A stretch of 64,000 nucleotides of DNA, taken from positions 34,439 to 98,438 of the forward strand of contig NZ_JABAIH010000016.1 in the NCBI RefSeq assembly GCF_012641395.1. The letters are read 5' to 3'. The translations under genes were made by a program, and so were the position numbers. Below, in pieces: positions 8,940 to 17,903 of the stretch. The notes below the pieces were generated by a model. That model searched no databases, was not told the origin of the DNA, and saw only the letters and a program-made list of their open reading frames with translations. How positions within the stretch are numbered: position 1 is the stretch's first letter; the number at the start of each line of letters is the position of its first letter. The stretch comes from Rhizobium sp. P32RR-XVIII (GTDB taxonomy: Bacteria > Pseudomonadota > Alphaproteobacteria > Rhizobiales > Rhizobiaceae).

Positions 8940-10386
8940 TCGTCTCCTCCCGGCTGTATATTCCGGCGCTCCTGCCAGCCCGCATCACCATGATGCGGTC
9001 CGACATGCCGAGAACTTCGTCGATTTCCGATGAGATCATCACCACGGTGCCGCCGCCTCCGGCGAAGTCACAGATGATGCGATAGATTTCACGCTTGGCG
9101 CCGACATCGACTCCGCGTGTCGGTTCATCCAGCAACAGGACCTTGGGGTTGCGCAGAAACCACTTGCCGAGCACGACCTTCTGTTGGTTGCCGCCGGAAA
9201 GGCCGGACACCGGCATCGTGTCGCGCGCCGCCTTGATCTGAAACTGCTCGCGCATGCGGCGGCTGGCATCCACTTCCTTCGCATGATCCATGGCAAAGGC
9301 GGGGCTCAGCTCCGGCAGGCTCGCCATGCAGATATTGGCGCGAACGGAATCGGAGAGGTTGAGGCCGGTCTGCTTGCGATCTTCCGTCACCAACGCCAGA
9401 CCATGGGCCATGGCATCCGAAGGCTTTGCGACCGAGATCGGCGCGCCGTCCACTGCAACTCGGCCGGCCGACGGTTTGTCGAGGCCGAAGAGGCAGTTGA
9501 AGATTTCCGTGCGGCCGGAGCCCATGAGGCCGTAGATGCCGAAGATCTCACCCTTGCGAGCGACAAAGGAAATATCCTCGATTTTGTTCGGGCAGGAGAG
9601 CGCACTGACCTCCAGACCGATCTCTGATGTCGGCATATTGGTCTTGACGTATTCTTCTGACAGTTCGCGCCCGACGATCATGCGGATCAGGCTCGGCCGG
9701 TCGATCTCCGACAAGGCGCCGGCACCGACAAAGGAGCCGTCGCGGAAGACCGTATAGGAATCGGCGATTTGGAAGATTTCTGAGAGCCGGTGCGAGACGT
9801 AGACGATACCGCGACCCTGCGCCTGCAAGCGACGGATCGCCGCGAAGAGTTGCTGAGCTTCGCGCTCGCCGATCGCCGATGTCGGCTCGTCCATGAAGAT
9901 GACCTCGGCATCGTGGCTGAGCGCCTTGGCGATCTCCACCAGCTGCATCTGCGCGACAGACAGGTTCATCATGTATTGCGTGGCGCGAATATCGAATTCC
10001 AGCCCGTCGAGCAGCTTCTGCGCCGCCTTGTTCATGCTGCGGAAGTCGATACCGCCGAAACGGGCGGATGGCTCACGGCCGAGATAGATATTCTCGGCCA
10101 CTGTCATATGCGGAACCGGGCTCAGCTCCTGCTCGATGATCGCGATGCCTGATGAAAGCGCATCTGCGGGGCTCAAAAATTCGACGTCCCGCCCACGGCG
10201 GCGGATCGAGCCGGCGTCGCGCTTGTGAATGCCCATCAGGATTTTCAGGAAGGTCGACTTGCCGGCACCATTGCCGCCACACAGCGCATGAACCGAGCCG
10301 GCACGAAGTTGGAAATGACCATCGCGCAAAGCTGCGACACCGCCAAAGGACTTCTTCAGTCCTCCCACTTCGAGCAGAAACTCCAC
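8908..10386 (-). CDS. Sugar ABC transporter ATP-binding protein (CUT2, RbsA-like)
   Basis: A double-domain ATPase of 492 residues. The N-terminal domain has Walker A GGNGAGKST and Walker B VIFMDEPTSA; the C-terminal domain has the usual degenerate Walker A (GLMGSGRTE), signature LSGGNQQK and Walker B VLLLDEPTRGVDVG. The frame extends to 10410, but the GTG at 10386 is the better start: it follows GGAGG at 9 bp and begins at VEFLLEVGGLKKSFGG, the normal N-terminus. It is the first gene of the long minus-strand operon and energises the permease encoded immediately downstream. Confidence 0.9.
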   Translation of the reverse strand: MEFLLEVGGLKKSFGGVAALRDGHFQLRAGSVHALCGGNGAGKSTFLKILMGIHKRDAGSIRRRGRDVEFLSPADALSSGIAIIEQELSPVPHMTVAENIYLGREPSARFGGIDFRSMNKAAQKLLDGLEFDIRATQYMMNLSVAQMQLVEIAKALSHDAEVIFMDEPTSAIGEREAQQLFAAIRRLQAQGRGIVYVSHRLSEIFQIADSYTVFRDGSFVGAGALSEIDRPSLIRMIVGRELSEEYVKTNMPTSEIGLEVSALSCPNKIEDISFVARKGEIFGIYGLMGSGRTEIFNCLFGLDKPSAGRVAVDGAPISVAKPSDAMAHGLALVTEDRKQTGLNLSDSVRANICMASLPELSPAFAMDHAKEVDASRRMREQFQIKAARDTMPVSGLSGGNQQKVVLGKWFLRNPKVLLLDEPTRGVDVGAKREIYRIICDFAGGGGTVVMISSEIDEVLGMSDRIMVMRAGRSAGIYSREETNAQSLVHLST

Positions 10387-10472
10387 CTTGATATTCCTCC
10401 ATACAAGCACCTTACGGACCCTCCCGGCGGACGATCGACATTGAAAAATCTCTGCCCGGCGCTTTCATGACA

Positions 10473-10501
10473 ATATTCAATAGACGCTCGACAAATGTCA
10501 A
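10473..10501 (-). promoter_or_regulatory. Promoter of the minus-strand sugar operon
   Basis: Reading the minus strand, TTGACA (10496..10501) and GAATAT (10473..10478) are separated by 17 bp, close to a housekeeping sigma promoter, 87 bp upstream of the ATPase GTG. The region between 10387 and 10573 is the only divergent intergenic space in the locus and must also hold the plus-strand promoter for the rpiB-like gene, for which I see no clear boxes. Confidence 0.5.
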
Positions 10502-10573
10502 GTTATGCGCAATCATATAAAAAGTTAGAAGGCTTTGGTGCGCCGGAATCGAGAAGCCTGAAAGGAAAACCTC

Positions 10574-10996
10574 ATGAAGATCGCAATCGGAGCGGACGGA
10601 GCTGGTAAACCTCTGCTAGATGTCACCGCCTCGCACCTGTCTGGTAAACCCGATCTCACGGTGGCGGACCTGAGCGAGCCAGGCTTGTATGCCGACGTGT
10701 CTCAGAAGATTCTTGACGGTGAATATGAGCGGGCAATGCTGTTCTGCGGAACAGGCATCGGCCCATCGATTTCGCGCAACAAGGTTCTGGGAATCCGGGC
10801 CGCGTTGACGCATGACACCTATTCGGCAGAGCGCGCGGCAAAGTCGAACAACGCCCAGATCATCGCTATGAGCGCGCGGGTGATCGGCCCGGAGCTTGCC
10901 AAGGCGATCGACGCATTCCTTGCCTCCAGCTTCGATCCGGACGGTCCCTCCGCTGAAAACGTCAAGGCAATCGACCGCCTCGATCGGGCCAGATGA
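10574..10996 (+). CDS. RpiB/LacA/LacB-family sugar-phosphate isomerase
   Basis: A 140-residue member of the RpiB/LacAB aldose-ketose phosphate isomerase family. The loop LFCGTGIGPSISRNK holds the catalytic Cys and the phosphate-binding glycines. The family's N-terminal DHAG motif reads DGAG here, so the usual histidine at that place is missing, as in some LacA- or erythrose-type members. The start ATG at 10574 follows AAGGAAAACCTC. In tetritol pathways such enzymes convert erythrulose 4-phosphate to erythrose 4-phosphate, which fits DhaK/DhaL products here. It overlaps the next gene by 4 bp. Confidence 0.85.
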   Translation: MKIAIGADGAGKPLLDVTASHLSGKPDLTVADLSEPGLYADVSQKILDGEYERAMLFCGTGIGPSISRNKVLGIRAALTHDTYSAERAAKSNNAQIIAMSARVIGPELAKAIDAFLASSFDPDGPSAENVKAIDRLDRAR

Positions 10997-11793
10997 TGAA
11001 CGATCGGGAGTCCCGCCACCAATCGGATCACGACACTGCGGCGTATGGACGTGCGTCTGGACTGCCGTTCGTTGACGTTGATCCAGCGCGGGCCGGCGTG
11101 CCGGTCACTCAATCCATGGCAGCCGGCGGCAAGATTGCCTTCGATGCGACCGCCTCGATGGTCAAGCTTGCCTTAAGCGGTGTGGCGGACGCCATTTGCG
11201 CCGGCCAGTCCAGCAAGGATGCGCTTGATAGTGCGAGGCTACGCGCCCACCGAAACGTGCGAGTGGGCCGCATCACCAGACATATCGCTCAGGAAGATGT
11301 TCCAAAACACGTCAAGCCAAAGTTCAGCCGTGTCGTTGCCCTCACCGACGGCGCGTTGCACATCCTTGGGCTGGAACGGCCTAAAATCGCCATCGCCGCG
11401 CTCAATCCGCATGCAGGGGAGGGTGGCCTCTTCGGCCGGCAGGATATCGATGTGGTCGAGCCCGCCATCAGCGCGCTGCGCGAAGACGGTTTTGACGTCG
11501 AAGGGCCGGTGGGCGACATGGTGTTCGTGAAGCTGCGCGCACGCCAATTCGATGCTGTCGTCGCAATGCATCACGATCAGGGGCATATCCCCGTGAAATT
11601 GCTGGGATCCTCGGTGGATGAGAAGACCGGGCGCATGGAGGCGCTCAGCAGCGTGAATGCCACGCTCGGCCTGCCGATCATCCGGACTTCTGTCGATCAC
11701 GGCACCGCATTCGACATCGCCGGAAAAGGTATCGCTAGCGAAACCAGCCTGATTGAAGCCATTGAGCTTGCCGTGACCATGTCGCGGGCGTGA
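10993..11793 (+). CDS. PdxA-like dehydrogenase, shortened
   Basis: A 266-residue relative of 4-hydroxythreonate-4-phosphate dehydrogenase (PdxA/PdxA2). The C-terminal half is clear: LNPHAGEGGLFG, MHHDQGHIPVKL and RTSVDHGTAFDIAGKG. The family is normally about 330 residues. Here the N-terminal 80-90 residues are missing, and the middle jumps from DAICAGQSSKDAL to the HIAQEDVP segment, so the GHTE substrate loop is lost. Its ATG overlaps the isomerase stop (ATGA). Either it is decaying or it is a trimmed enzyme with another role. PdxA2 homologues act on four-carbon phospho-acids, which agrees with the tetrose theme. Confidence 0.7.
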   Translation: MMNDRESRHQSDHDTAAYGRASGLPFVDVDPARAGVPVTQSMAAGGKIAFDATASMVKLALSGVADAICAGQSSKDALDSARLRAHRNVRVGRITRHIAQEDVPKHVKPKFSRVVALTDGALHILGLERPKIAIAALNPHAGEGGLFGRQDIDVVEPAISALREDGFDVEGPVGDMVFVKLRARQFDAVVAMHHDQGHIPVKLLGSSVDEKTGRMEALSSVNATLGLPIIRTSVDHGTAFDIAGKGIASETSLIEAIELAVTMSRA

Positions 11794-11898
11794 GCGGATG
11801 ACCTTGATGCGGCGGTGACCTGGACCTTGTGCCATTTCCAGTCTGATCGGCTCCGGCCCGGTCAGATCTTGCCAGTCTAGCCGGTTTGGGAGGAAAAC

Positions 11899-12972
11899 AT
11901 GATCGCTAAACACATCCGCAAGGTAATGGTCTCAGTTGTCGCGCCGTTGCTTTTGAGCGTCACGACCGCCGCTGCCGCCGATTCCGGCAGGCCGACGATC
12001 GGCGTGGTCGTGCCGACACTGGCGGCGCAGTTCTGGAACAATTACGTCGACTTCATGAAGAAGGGGGCCGACGAGCTTGGCGTCGATCTTGTTGTCCTCA
12101 ACGCCGATAACAAGCCGGATCAGATGATCAAGTCGCTGGAGGATCTGGTCGCAAAGCCGGCTGATGGCATCATCTTCACACCCTATTGGGCGACTGCTGC
12201 CCGAGGCCTGACCCTCGCCAAGGACGCCAACATTCCTGTCATCCTGACCGACAGCTATCCCGATTTCGATCCGCAGACCTCACGTTTTCCGAATTATCGC
12301 GCTTTTGTCGGACCGAGCGACGAGGATGCCGGCCGCCAGATGGCCGAAGCCCTGTTTGCCGCCGTCCAGCCTGACGCCTCCGGCAAGAAAGTCATCGGTG
12401 TCGTCAACGGTACCGCAGGCACATCGGTGGCAATCGATCGCCGCAAGGGGCTCGAGGATGCCTTGAAGTCTCATCCTGAAGTCGTGGTCGCAGGTGAAGT
12501 CGACGGCAATTTCGTACGCGACACCTCGCAGACCGTGTTTGAATCCCTCTATCAGGGCCACCCCGACATCAAGGGCGTATGGGCTGCCAATGGCGGCACG
12601 GCGACCGGCGTCATGACGGCGTTGAAGAACGCCGGCAAGCAGCCGGGCAAGGACATCTTCGTGGTGGCGATGGACCTGAATCCTGAGAATGTCGAAGCCG
12701 TCAAATCCGGCGAGCTTCTGTTCGATATCGGCGGCCACTGGCTGCAGGGCGGCTTTGCGCTGACCATGCTCTATGACGAAATCAAGGGTCATGCAGTGCC
12801 GAAGGATGCTGACAAAGTCAAGCTGACGCTGTTGCCTTTGACCAAGGACCGTGTCGCGCAGTTCCAAGCCGATTTCCCGGGAGGTGTGCCGCCTTACGAT
12901 TTCAAGGCGCATTCCAAGACCTACACGCCTAACGCCGCTGCCGCGTCGTTCGAGCTGAAATACTCGAAGTAA
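11899..12972 (+). CDS. Second CUT2 sugar-binding protein
   Basis: A 357-residue periplasmic binding protein. It has a signal peptide ending near residue 27 (SVTTAAAADS), then the type I sugar-binding fold (IGVVVPTLAAQFWNNYVDFM at the N-terminal strand, DGIIFTPYWATAA, and GVWAANGGTATGVM in the hinge region). Strong ribosome site: GGGAGGAAAAC before ATG 11899. It heads a complete second transporter with ATPase 13097..14599 and permease 14611..15594. It shares little beyond the fold with the binding protein at 6781, so the two transporters probably take up different but related sugars. Confidence 0.9.
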   Translation: MIAKHIRKVMVSVVAPLLLSVTTAAAADSGRPTIGVVVPTLAAQFWNNYVDFMKKGADELGVDLVVLNADNKPDQMIKSLEDLVAKPADGIIFTPYWATAARGLTLAKDANIPVILTDSYPDFDPQTSRFPNYRAFVGPSDEDAGRQMAEALFAAVQPDASGKKVIGVVNGTAGTSVAIDRRKGLEDALKSHPEVVVAGEVDGNFVRDTSQTVFESLYQGHPDIKGVWAANGGTATGVMTALKNAGKQPGKDIFVVAMDLNPENVEAVKSGELLFDIGGHWLQGGFALTMLYDEIKGHAVPKDADKVKLTLLPLTKDRVAQFQADFPGGVPPYDFKAHSKTYTPNAAAASFELKYSK

Positions 12973-12983
12973 TCAGGCCTCCG

Positions 12984-13011
12984 ACGCCGGCTGGCATGAC
13001 CTGGCCGGCGT
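12984..13011 (+). terminator. Hairpin after the second binding-protein gene
   Basis: ACGCCGGC and GCCGGCGT form a perfect 8-bp inverted repeat around a 12-base loop, 11 bp past the stop codon of the binding-protein gene and before the ATPase gene. No T-run. This is the same placement as the hairpins at 6748 and 57296: probably an mRNA-stabilising or partially terminating structure. Confidence 0.45.
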
Positions 13012-13096
13012 TATCTCTGATGACCAGCAAGCCTTATCGCAGCCCGCCCGCGCATTCTCGAGAAAACGAGTACGGCCGCGCGCGTCCGCCAGACGT

Positions 13097-14599
13097 ATGT
13101 CCCCTCACCAAGGATCGTGTTCCGTGCAGATCGTCGCAGAAGATATCGAACGAAGCTTCGGAAACACCCGGGCATTGTCGGGAGTCTCCCTGACGCTTCG
13201 GGCAGGCCGGATTCATGCTTTGGTGGGCGAGAACGGTGCCGGCAAATCGACCCTTATGAAGATCCTTGCCGGAGCCGAGCGTCCTGACGCCGGCAGCATG
13301 ACCATCGATGGCGATCGCTACGCTCCTCGCAATGCCGCCTGTGCGCGTGAGCGCGGCGTTGGCCTCGTCTTCCAGGAAATGACCATAAATCCGGCCCTGT
13401 CGATCGCGGAGAACATTTTCACAGGGCAGTTCGCCCGTTATCGGCGCAACGGCTTCCTGAACTACCAGAAACTGCAGCAAGATGCGCAGGCGCTGCTCGA
13501 TGGCTTTTCGGCCGAGATATCAGTGCGCCAACCGCTCAATAAACTCGATCTCGGACAGTGGAAATGTATCGAGGTGGCGCGCGCACTTTCGACGTCGCCG
13601 CGTGCGGTCCTGTTCGATGAATCCACGGCCTTTCTCAATCACCGCGAGGTCAACCTCGTTCTCGGCGCAATGCGGGCGCTGAAGGCGCAAGGGCTGATCG
13701 TCGCCTTCGTCTCGCATCACCTTGCTGAGGTCGAAGAGGTGGCGGATGCCCTGACCATTCTGAAAGATGGACTCAAGGTCGGCGATTTCGCGGCGGGTGA
13801 CCTCGACCGCGATCAGATCCAGAGCCGCATGGTGGGGCGCGACCTCTCCAAGGGGCTTTATCCGCAACGTGCCATCACGCGGTCGAAGCAGGAAAGGCTG
13901 CGTCTCGATAATATCGTGACCGATCGCCATGAGCCTGTCTCACTGTCTGTCATGGAAGGCGAAATCGTCGGCATTGGCGGCTTGAAGGGCGCAGGTGGCG
14001 AGCGTCTCCTCGAGGTGGCCGCCGGCGCGGTGAAGCCGGCATCCGGCAAGGTCGTGCTCGAAGGGCAGCAGAAATCCTTTGCCTCGCCGGCCGATGCTTG
14101 GCGCTCCGGCATCGCCTACCTGCCGGGCGATCGCACCGCCGAAGGGCTGATTGTCGACGCATCGGTGCTGGACAATCTGGTGATGGCGAAGCCGCCACGC
14201 CGCGGACCGCTTTTCGACCGCAAGAAGGCAAATGCGCTCGCCCAGTCGCTGATTGAACGGCTGACGATCAAGACCAGTTCGGCATCTGCCCGCTCAGGCT
14301 CGCTCAGTGGCGGCAATCTGCAGAAGGTCGTGCTGGGCAAGTGCCTGGCCATTGTTCCGCGTGTCCTTCTGCTCAACAATCCCACCCGCGGCGTCGATAT
14401 CGGGGCACGCGTAGAAATCTATCGATCGCTGCGTGAAGCCGCCGCATCCGGCCTCGCCATTCTGGTCGTCAGTGAAGATCTCAACGAACTCATCGGGCTC
14501 AGTGATCGCATCGTCGTCATGCGCGGCGGCTGCGTATCGGCCGAGATCGATGATCCGGCCGCCACGACGGAAGACGTCGTGATCCGGTCCATGATTTAA
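13097..14599 (+). CDS. Second CUT2 ATP-binding protein
   Basis: A 500-residue RbsA-type double ATPase. N-terminal Walker A GENGAGKSTLMK is intact, but the Walker B region reads VLFDESTAFL rather than DEPTAAL. In the C-terminal half the Walker A is degenerate (GLKGAGGERLLE), the signature is LSGGNLQK and the Walker B reads LLLNNPTRGVD, with Asn-Asn in place of Asp-Glu. So the second site is probably non-hydrolytic. The start could be ATG 13097 or the GTG at 13124, which has AAGGATCG upstream. The downstream permease starts 11 bp after the stop. Confidence 0.87.
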   Translation: MSPHQGSCSVQIVAEDIERSFGNTRALSGVSLTLRAGRIHALVGENGAGKSTLMKILAGAERPDAGSMTIDGDRYAPRNAACARERGVGLVFQEMTINPALSIAENIFTGQFARYRRNGFLNYQKLQQDAQALLDGFSAEISVRQPLNKLDLGQWKCIEVARALSTSPRAVLFDESTAFLNHREVNLVLGAMRALKAQGLIVAFVSHHLAEVEEVADALTILKDGLKVGDFAAGDLDRDQIQSRMVGRDLSKGLYPQRAITRSKQERLRLDNIVTDRHEPVSLSVMEGEIVGIGGLKGAGGERLLEVAAGAVKPASGKVVLEGQQKSFASPADAWRSGIAYLPGDRTAEGLIVDASVLDNLVMAKPPRRGPLFDRKKANALAQSLIERLTIKTSSASARSGSLSGGNLQKVVLGKCLAIVPRVLLLNNPTRGVDIGARVEIYRSLREAAASGLAILVVSEDLNELIGLSDRIVVMRGGCVSAEIDDPAATTEDVVIRSMI

Positions 14600-14610
14600 G
14601 GAGTGCCTCG

Positions 14611-15594
14611 ATGTCCGACCTGTCTGCCCGGGAGCCCGCATCAGCCAACGGCAAGAGTTGGCTCAATCGCGTGGATATGCGCCGCTTTTTCCCTATTCTG
14701 CTGCTGCTCGTTCTTGCGGGTATCTTTACTCTGGCCTCGCCCCGCTTCCTGCAATTCAACAATATGATGATTGTCTCGCAACAGGCGGTCGTTCTGTTGG
14801 TGGCCGCGCTCGGCATGACGTTCGTCATCATCGCCGGATCGATCGATCTGTCTGTCGGGGCAATCGTCGCGCTGTCGGCGCTGGTGGCGGCCGTGACATC
14901 GTCGACGCTCGGCGTCTTCGCCATCATTCCGGCCTGCGCCGTAGGCGTGCTCTGCGGCACGATCAACGGAACGATCGTGGCCAAGGGCAAGGTGCCGTCC
15001 TTCATCGTGACGCTTGGCGCCATGGTGATCTACCGCGGCATCGTGCTGTTTTTTACCCGCGGCGCGCCTGTCTCCATCGAGGACGAGATGTTTCTGGACG
15101 TCTATTCCGGGCGTACCGCCGGCATTCCGCATTCCCTGTTGATCGCAATCGTCATGATCGTCGTCGCGGCGGTGATGTTGAACCTCACCGTGTTCGGACG
15201 CGAAGTGCGTGCTATCGGCGGGGGCGAGCGTATCGCTCTGCTGACCGGCATCCGCGTCGATCGTGTGAAGATCGCGATCTTCGCCCTGCTCGGGTTCCTG
15301 TGTGGTGTGGCGGGTCTTCTGCAGAGCGCCCGTGCGATGTCGGCGACCGCCCAGCTTGGCGAGGGACTGGAGCTCGATGCCATTGCCGCAGTTGTGGTTG
15401 GCGGCACGCCGCTGACCGGTGGGATCGGCAGCCTCCAGGGAACAATCCTCGGCGCGCTGATCATAACCATCCTGTCCAACGGGATGAACATTGTCGGTGT
15501 GGATCCGTATTTCCAGAACCTCGTAAAAGGCTTGGTCCTCGTCCTCTCCGTATTCGTGACGATCGACCGAAAGAAAATAGGCATCATCAAATGA
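14611..15594 (+). CDS. Second CUT2 sugar permease
   Basis: A 327-residue RbsC-type inner-membrane permease with about nine hydrophobic helices. GMTFVIIAGSIDLSVGAIVAL (split across a helix end) and LDAIAAVVVGGTPLTGGIG mark the family. Start ATG 14611 has AAGGAGTGCCTCG upstream. It is the last gene of the plus-strand sugar operon that begins with the isomerase at 10574. The conserved loops match those of the 7863 permease, whose N-terminal extension it lacks. Confidence 0.9.
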   Translation: MSDLSAREPASANGKSWLNRVDMRRFFPILLLLVLAGIFTLASPRFLQFNNMMIVSQQAVVLLVAALGMTFVIIAGSIDLSVGAIVALSALVAAVTSSTLGVFAIIPACAVGVLCGTINGTIVAKGKVPSFIVTLGAMVIYRGIVLFFTRGAPVSIEDEMFLDVYSGRTAGIPHSLLIAIVMIVVAAVMLNLTVFGREVRAIGGGERIALLTGIRVDRVKIAIFALLGFLCGVAGLLQSARAMSATAQLGEGLELDAIAAVVVGGTPLTGGIGSLQGTILGALIITILSNGMNIVGVDPYFQNLVKGLVLVLSVFVTIDRKKIGIIK

Positions 15595-15918
15595 GGAGAT
15601 CGAATTTCTCACCTCGGTGAAACCGCAGACAAGGCCGAAGTCACCAAAACAGTCCTCGGGCGGCATGAAGAGTGAATAAAGCGTTGTGCTCTGCATCAGG
15701 CTGCTTCCGAGCCTGCGATTGGGCTGCCAGGGTTTGCCCGGCCGGAAAGCTCGGTCACCAAGCAGTGAAGGTTGTAGAGCCGAAAGAGCTGTGGAGCGAA
15801 GTCACTTTCTTCGGGTGGATTGTTATTCTCATCGGTCTCAGTGTTTCCCCTAATTTCCCCTGGGGCCGGCCCAAGAGTGATGGCATCTTTTCGCCAGCAT
15901 ATGACTGTTGAGTCCCGT
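15595..15918. other. Intergenic, no gene seen
   Basis: About 320 bp after the permease. Short frames on both strands lack ribosome sites and family resemblance. I see no convincing terminator hairpin; the operon may end by a Rho-type signal. Confidence 0.4.
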
Positions 15919-16176
15919 TCAGCCAGCTTTTGCAAAAAATAACGCATCTGGCTGGGTGCGAATTCCTTTTACAAAGCTCCGACTGCTCGCCTCACGGCCT
16001 TGATCGATCAAGTCGCCTTTTTCGTTGGCGAAGGCGCGTAGCACCGCGAGCGGCTTGTAGACAATTGCAACGGCTTCAGCCGCCGATAGACGCGCCGGCT
16101 GATTATCGTCGCGCATCTTTTGTAGATGCCGCTCAAGCTCGTCCAAGACGGCAAGTGCCGCATCCCTGAGATCCAT
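15919..16176 (-). CDS. Hypothetical protein
   Basis: An 85-residue, helix-rich, soluble peptide, starting at ATG 16176. The first 60 residues look like a genuine amphipathic helical protein (LAVLDELERHLQKMRDD, then RLSAAEAVAIVYKPLAVLRAF). I do not recognise the family. The upstream side is cut by an IS5-end relic that begins at its start codon, so it may have lost its own promoter or N-terminus. Confidence 0.45.
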   Translation of the reverse strand: MDLRDAALAVLDELERHLQKMRDDNQPARLSAAEAVAIVYKPLAVLRAFANEKGDLIDQGREASSRSFVKGIRTQPDALFFAKAG

Positions 16177-16245
16177 AAATGCAGGGCTTTGGTGCAGGGG
16201 TCGGGACTTGAATGGATGCCGGTCTTAGATGGAGCTGTCTACATC
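16177..16245. mobile_element. IS5-family end relic
   Basis: About 65 bp (GGGCTTTGGTGCAGG.GTCGGG, GACTTGAATGGATGCCGGTC and GATGGAGCTGTCTAC) nearly identical to 18076..18138, which is the end of a longer IS5 relic. No transposase remains here. It marks an excised or recombined IS5 end and gives a direct repeat pair about 1.9 kb apart. Confidence 0.6.
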
Positions 16246-16666
16246 ACTAATGTGGCCGCAGCGTGGGCTGGGGTGCGGCGGCCGGTCGGTCTGGGGACCC
16301 TCAAGCCGCTGTCAGGAAGCCTCTGCTCACACGCAGGGATTAAGCTGCGCACCGCAACCACACGCACAGGGCATGTCGTTGGAACCCAGCGGATGGTGAG
16401 CATCCCGAGCTCGAGATGTTCGGTAGTCCTAATCGCATCGCGGATGCAATGCCATCATAAATACCTATGTGCCATGACGATACTGCGTTATGGTAGCGCC
16501 CATTCACGTCATTGGGGACCTAATGGGGCAGTTGACAACAGGAGAACGCGCTTTGGGCCTGCGCACTGACTGAAGTTATACGCCGAGGCGCAGGCTAACG
16601 CGGAAATCGCCTGCATAGAAGGATCGCAGCACTCGAAGCGCGAACGCTGGAGAAGGAAAACTCCTG
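16246..16666. other. Intergenic, no gene seen
   Basis: About 420 bp without a plausible gene. It supplies the upstream region of the HlyD-type gene. In relatives a small DUF3302-type membrane gene often precedes such proteins, but I cannot find one here. Confidence 0.35.
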
Positions 16667-17824
16667 ATGGACCTGCTCCTCATCCTTACATATGCCGCGA
16701 TCTGCTACGCGATCTTCAAGATATTCCGGATTCCGGTGAACCAGTGGACGCTTTCCACGGCTGTGCTCGGTGGAATTTTTCTAATCTCCGCCCTGCTCCT
16801 GCTGATGAGCTATAATCATCCCTATACGAGCGACGCCCGGATCTACTTTACGTCGGCGCCCATCATTCCCGTTGTTGGTGGTCAGGTCGTGGACGTGCCG
16901 GTGACGCCTAATATGCTGCTGAAGAAGGGAGATGTGCTTTTCCGCATCGATCCACGTCCCTACCAATTCGCAGTGGACCAGAAAACGGCCACGCTGGCCG
17001 AAGCCAAGCAGACGGTGCTGCAGCTGAAGGCGGCACTCGATGCCGCTACTGCAGCCGTGACCGGTGCCGAAGCTTCAAGAGACAGCTCGTTGCAAGCCTT
17101 TCAGAAATTCCAGCAGTCGAACGAAAACTCAAGGTCGAGCGGCAAGGGAGCCGTCTATTCCGAACTCCAAGTCGAGAACCGGCGAGGCATCTACCTGACC
17201 TCGGAGGCGGCCGTCGACACGGCGCGCGCTCAGGCCGCACAGGCAAGGCTCGCTTATGAATCCGAAATAAACGGCATGAACCCCACTGTTGCGCGGCTGC
17301 AGGCCGAGTTGAGCAATGCCGAATACGACCTCGACCAGACGACGGTCCGCGCGCCGAGCGCCGGCTACGTCACGCAGGTCTTTCTCCGGCCCGGCATGAT
17401 GGCAAATCCGCTCCCCTTGCGGCCCGTCATGGTATTCGTCAATCATGACGATCAGATGCTGGCTGCGGCTTTCATCCAGAATTCGCTCCAGCGCGTTCGG
17501 GTTGGCGACGATGCCGAGGTGGCATTCAAAGCAGTCCCCGGTAAGATATTCAAAGCGCGCGTGCAGAGCATCATCGATGTCATGGCCCAGGGCCAATTGC
17601 AGCCGACCGGCTCTCTGATCGACCCGCAATCACCTGAACGCATCCCGGCCGGCCAGACGCTGGCACAAATCGAGCTGCTCGAACCTACCGACCAGTATCA
17701 ATTGCCCGGCGGCGTGGTCGCCGAGGTCGCCGTCTACACTGATCACTGGCACCACGTCGCAATTCTCAGAAAGGTGCTTCTGCGAATGAGCAGCTGGATG
17801 AACTACGTGTTTCTCGAACACTGA
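16667..17824 (+). CDS. HlyD-family membrane fusion protein
   Basis: A 385-residue periplasmic adaptor. It has two hydrophobic helices at the N-terminus (about residues 3-22 and 32-48), a biotinyl-lipoyl-like half (DVPVTPNMLLKKGDVLFRID), a long coiled-coil hairpin (about 100-220), then the second lipoyl half (VRAPSAGYVTQVFLRPGMM) and a beta-barrel. This is the YibH/YiaV/EmrA type that links an inner-membrane pump or porter to the outer membrane. No transporter partner is adjacent, so it may be an orphan or serve a pump elsewhere. Start ATG 16667 has GGAGAAGGAAAACTCCTG upstream. Confidence 0.85.
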   Translation: MDLLLILTYAAICYAIFKIFRIPVNQWTLSTAVLGGIFLISALLLLMSYNHPYTSDARIYFTSAPIIPVVGGQVVDVPVTPNMLLKKGDVLFRIDPRPYQFAVDQKTATLAEAKQTVLQLKAALDAATAAVTGAEASRDSSLQAFQKFQQSNENSRSSGKGAVYSELQVENRRGIYLTSEAAVDTARAQAAQARLAYESEINGMNPTVARLQAELSNAEYDLDQTTVRAPSAGYVTQVFLRPGMMANPLPLRPVMVFVNHDDQMLAAAFIQNSLQRVRVGDDAEVAFKAVPGKIFKARVQSIIDVMAQGQLQPTGSLIDPQSPERIPAGQTLAQIELLEPTDQYQLPGGVVAEVAVYTDHWHHVAILRKVLLRMSSWMNYVFLEH

Positions 17825-17903
17825 CCTGAACCTTAGGAACTACCAGAAATCCGGATACCCGGCGGCGGGAAGGAACCCCCACGGAAAAGCGATAGGAGCT
17901 CGC

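Noticed and set aside
8908..10410. ATG start for the first CUT2 ATPase
   Set aside because: The GTG at 10386 has GGAGG at the right distance and gives the normal N-terminus; the extra eight residues would lie across the ribosome site.
14641..15696. 351-codon minus-strand open frame
   Set aside because: Antisense to the CUT2 permease, very His-, Asp- and Gln-rich as expected from a reversed membrane protein.
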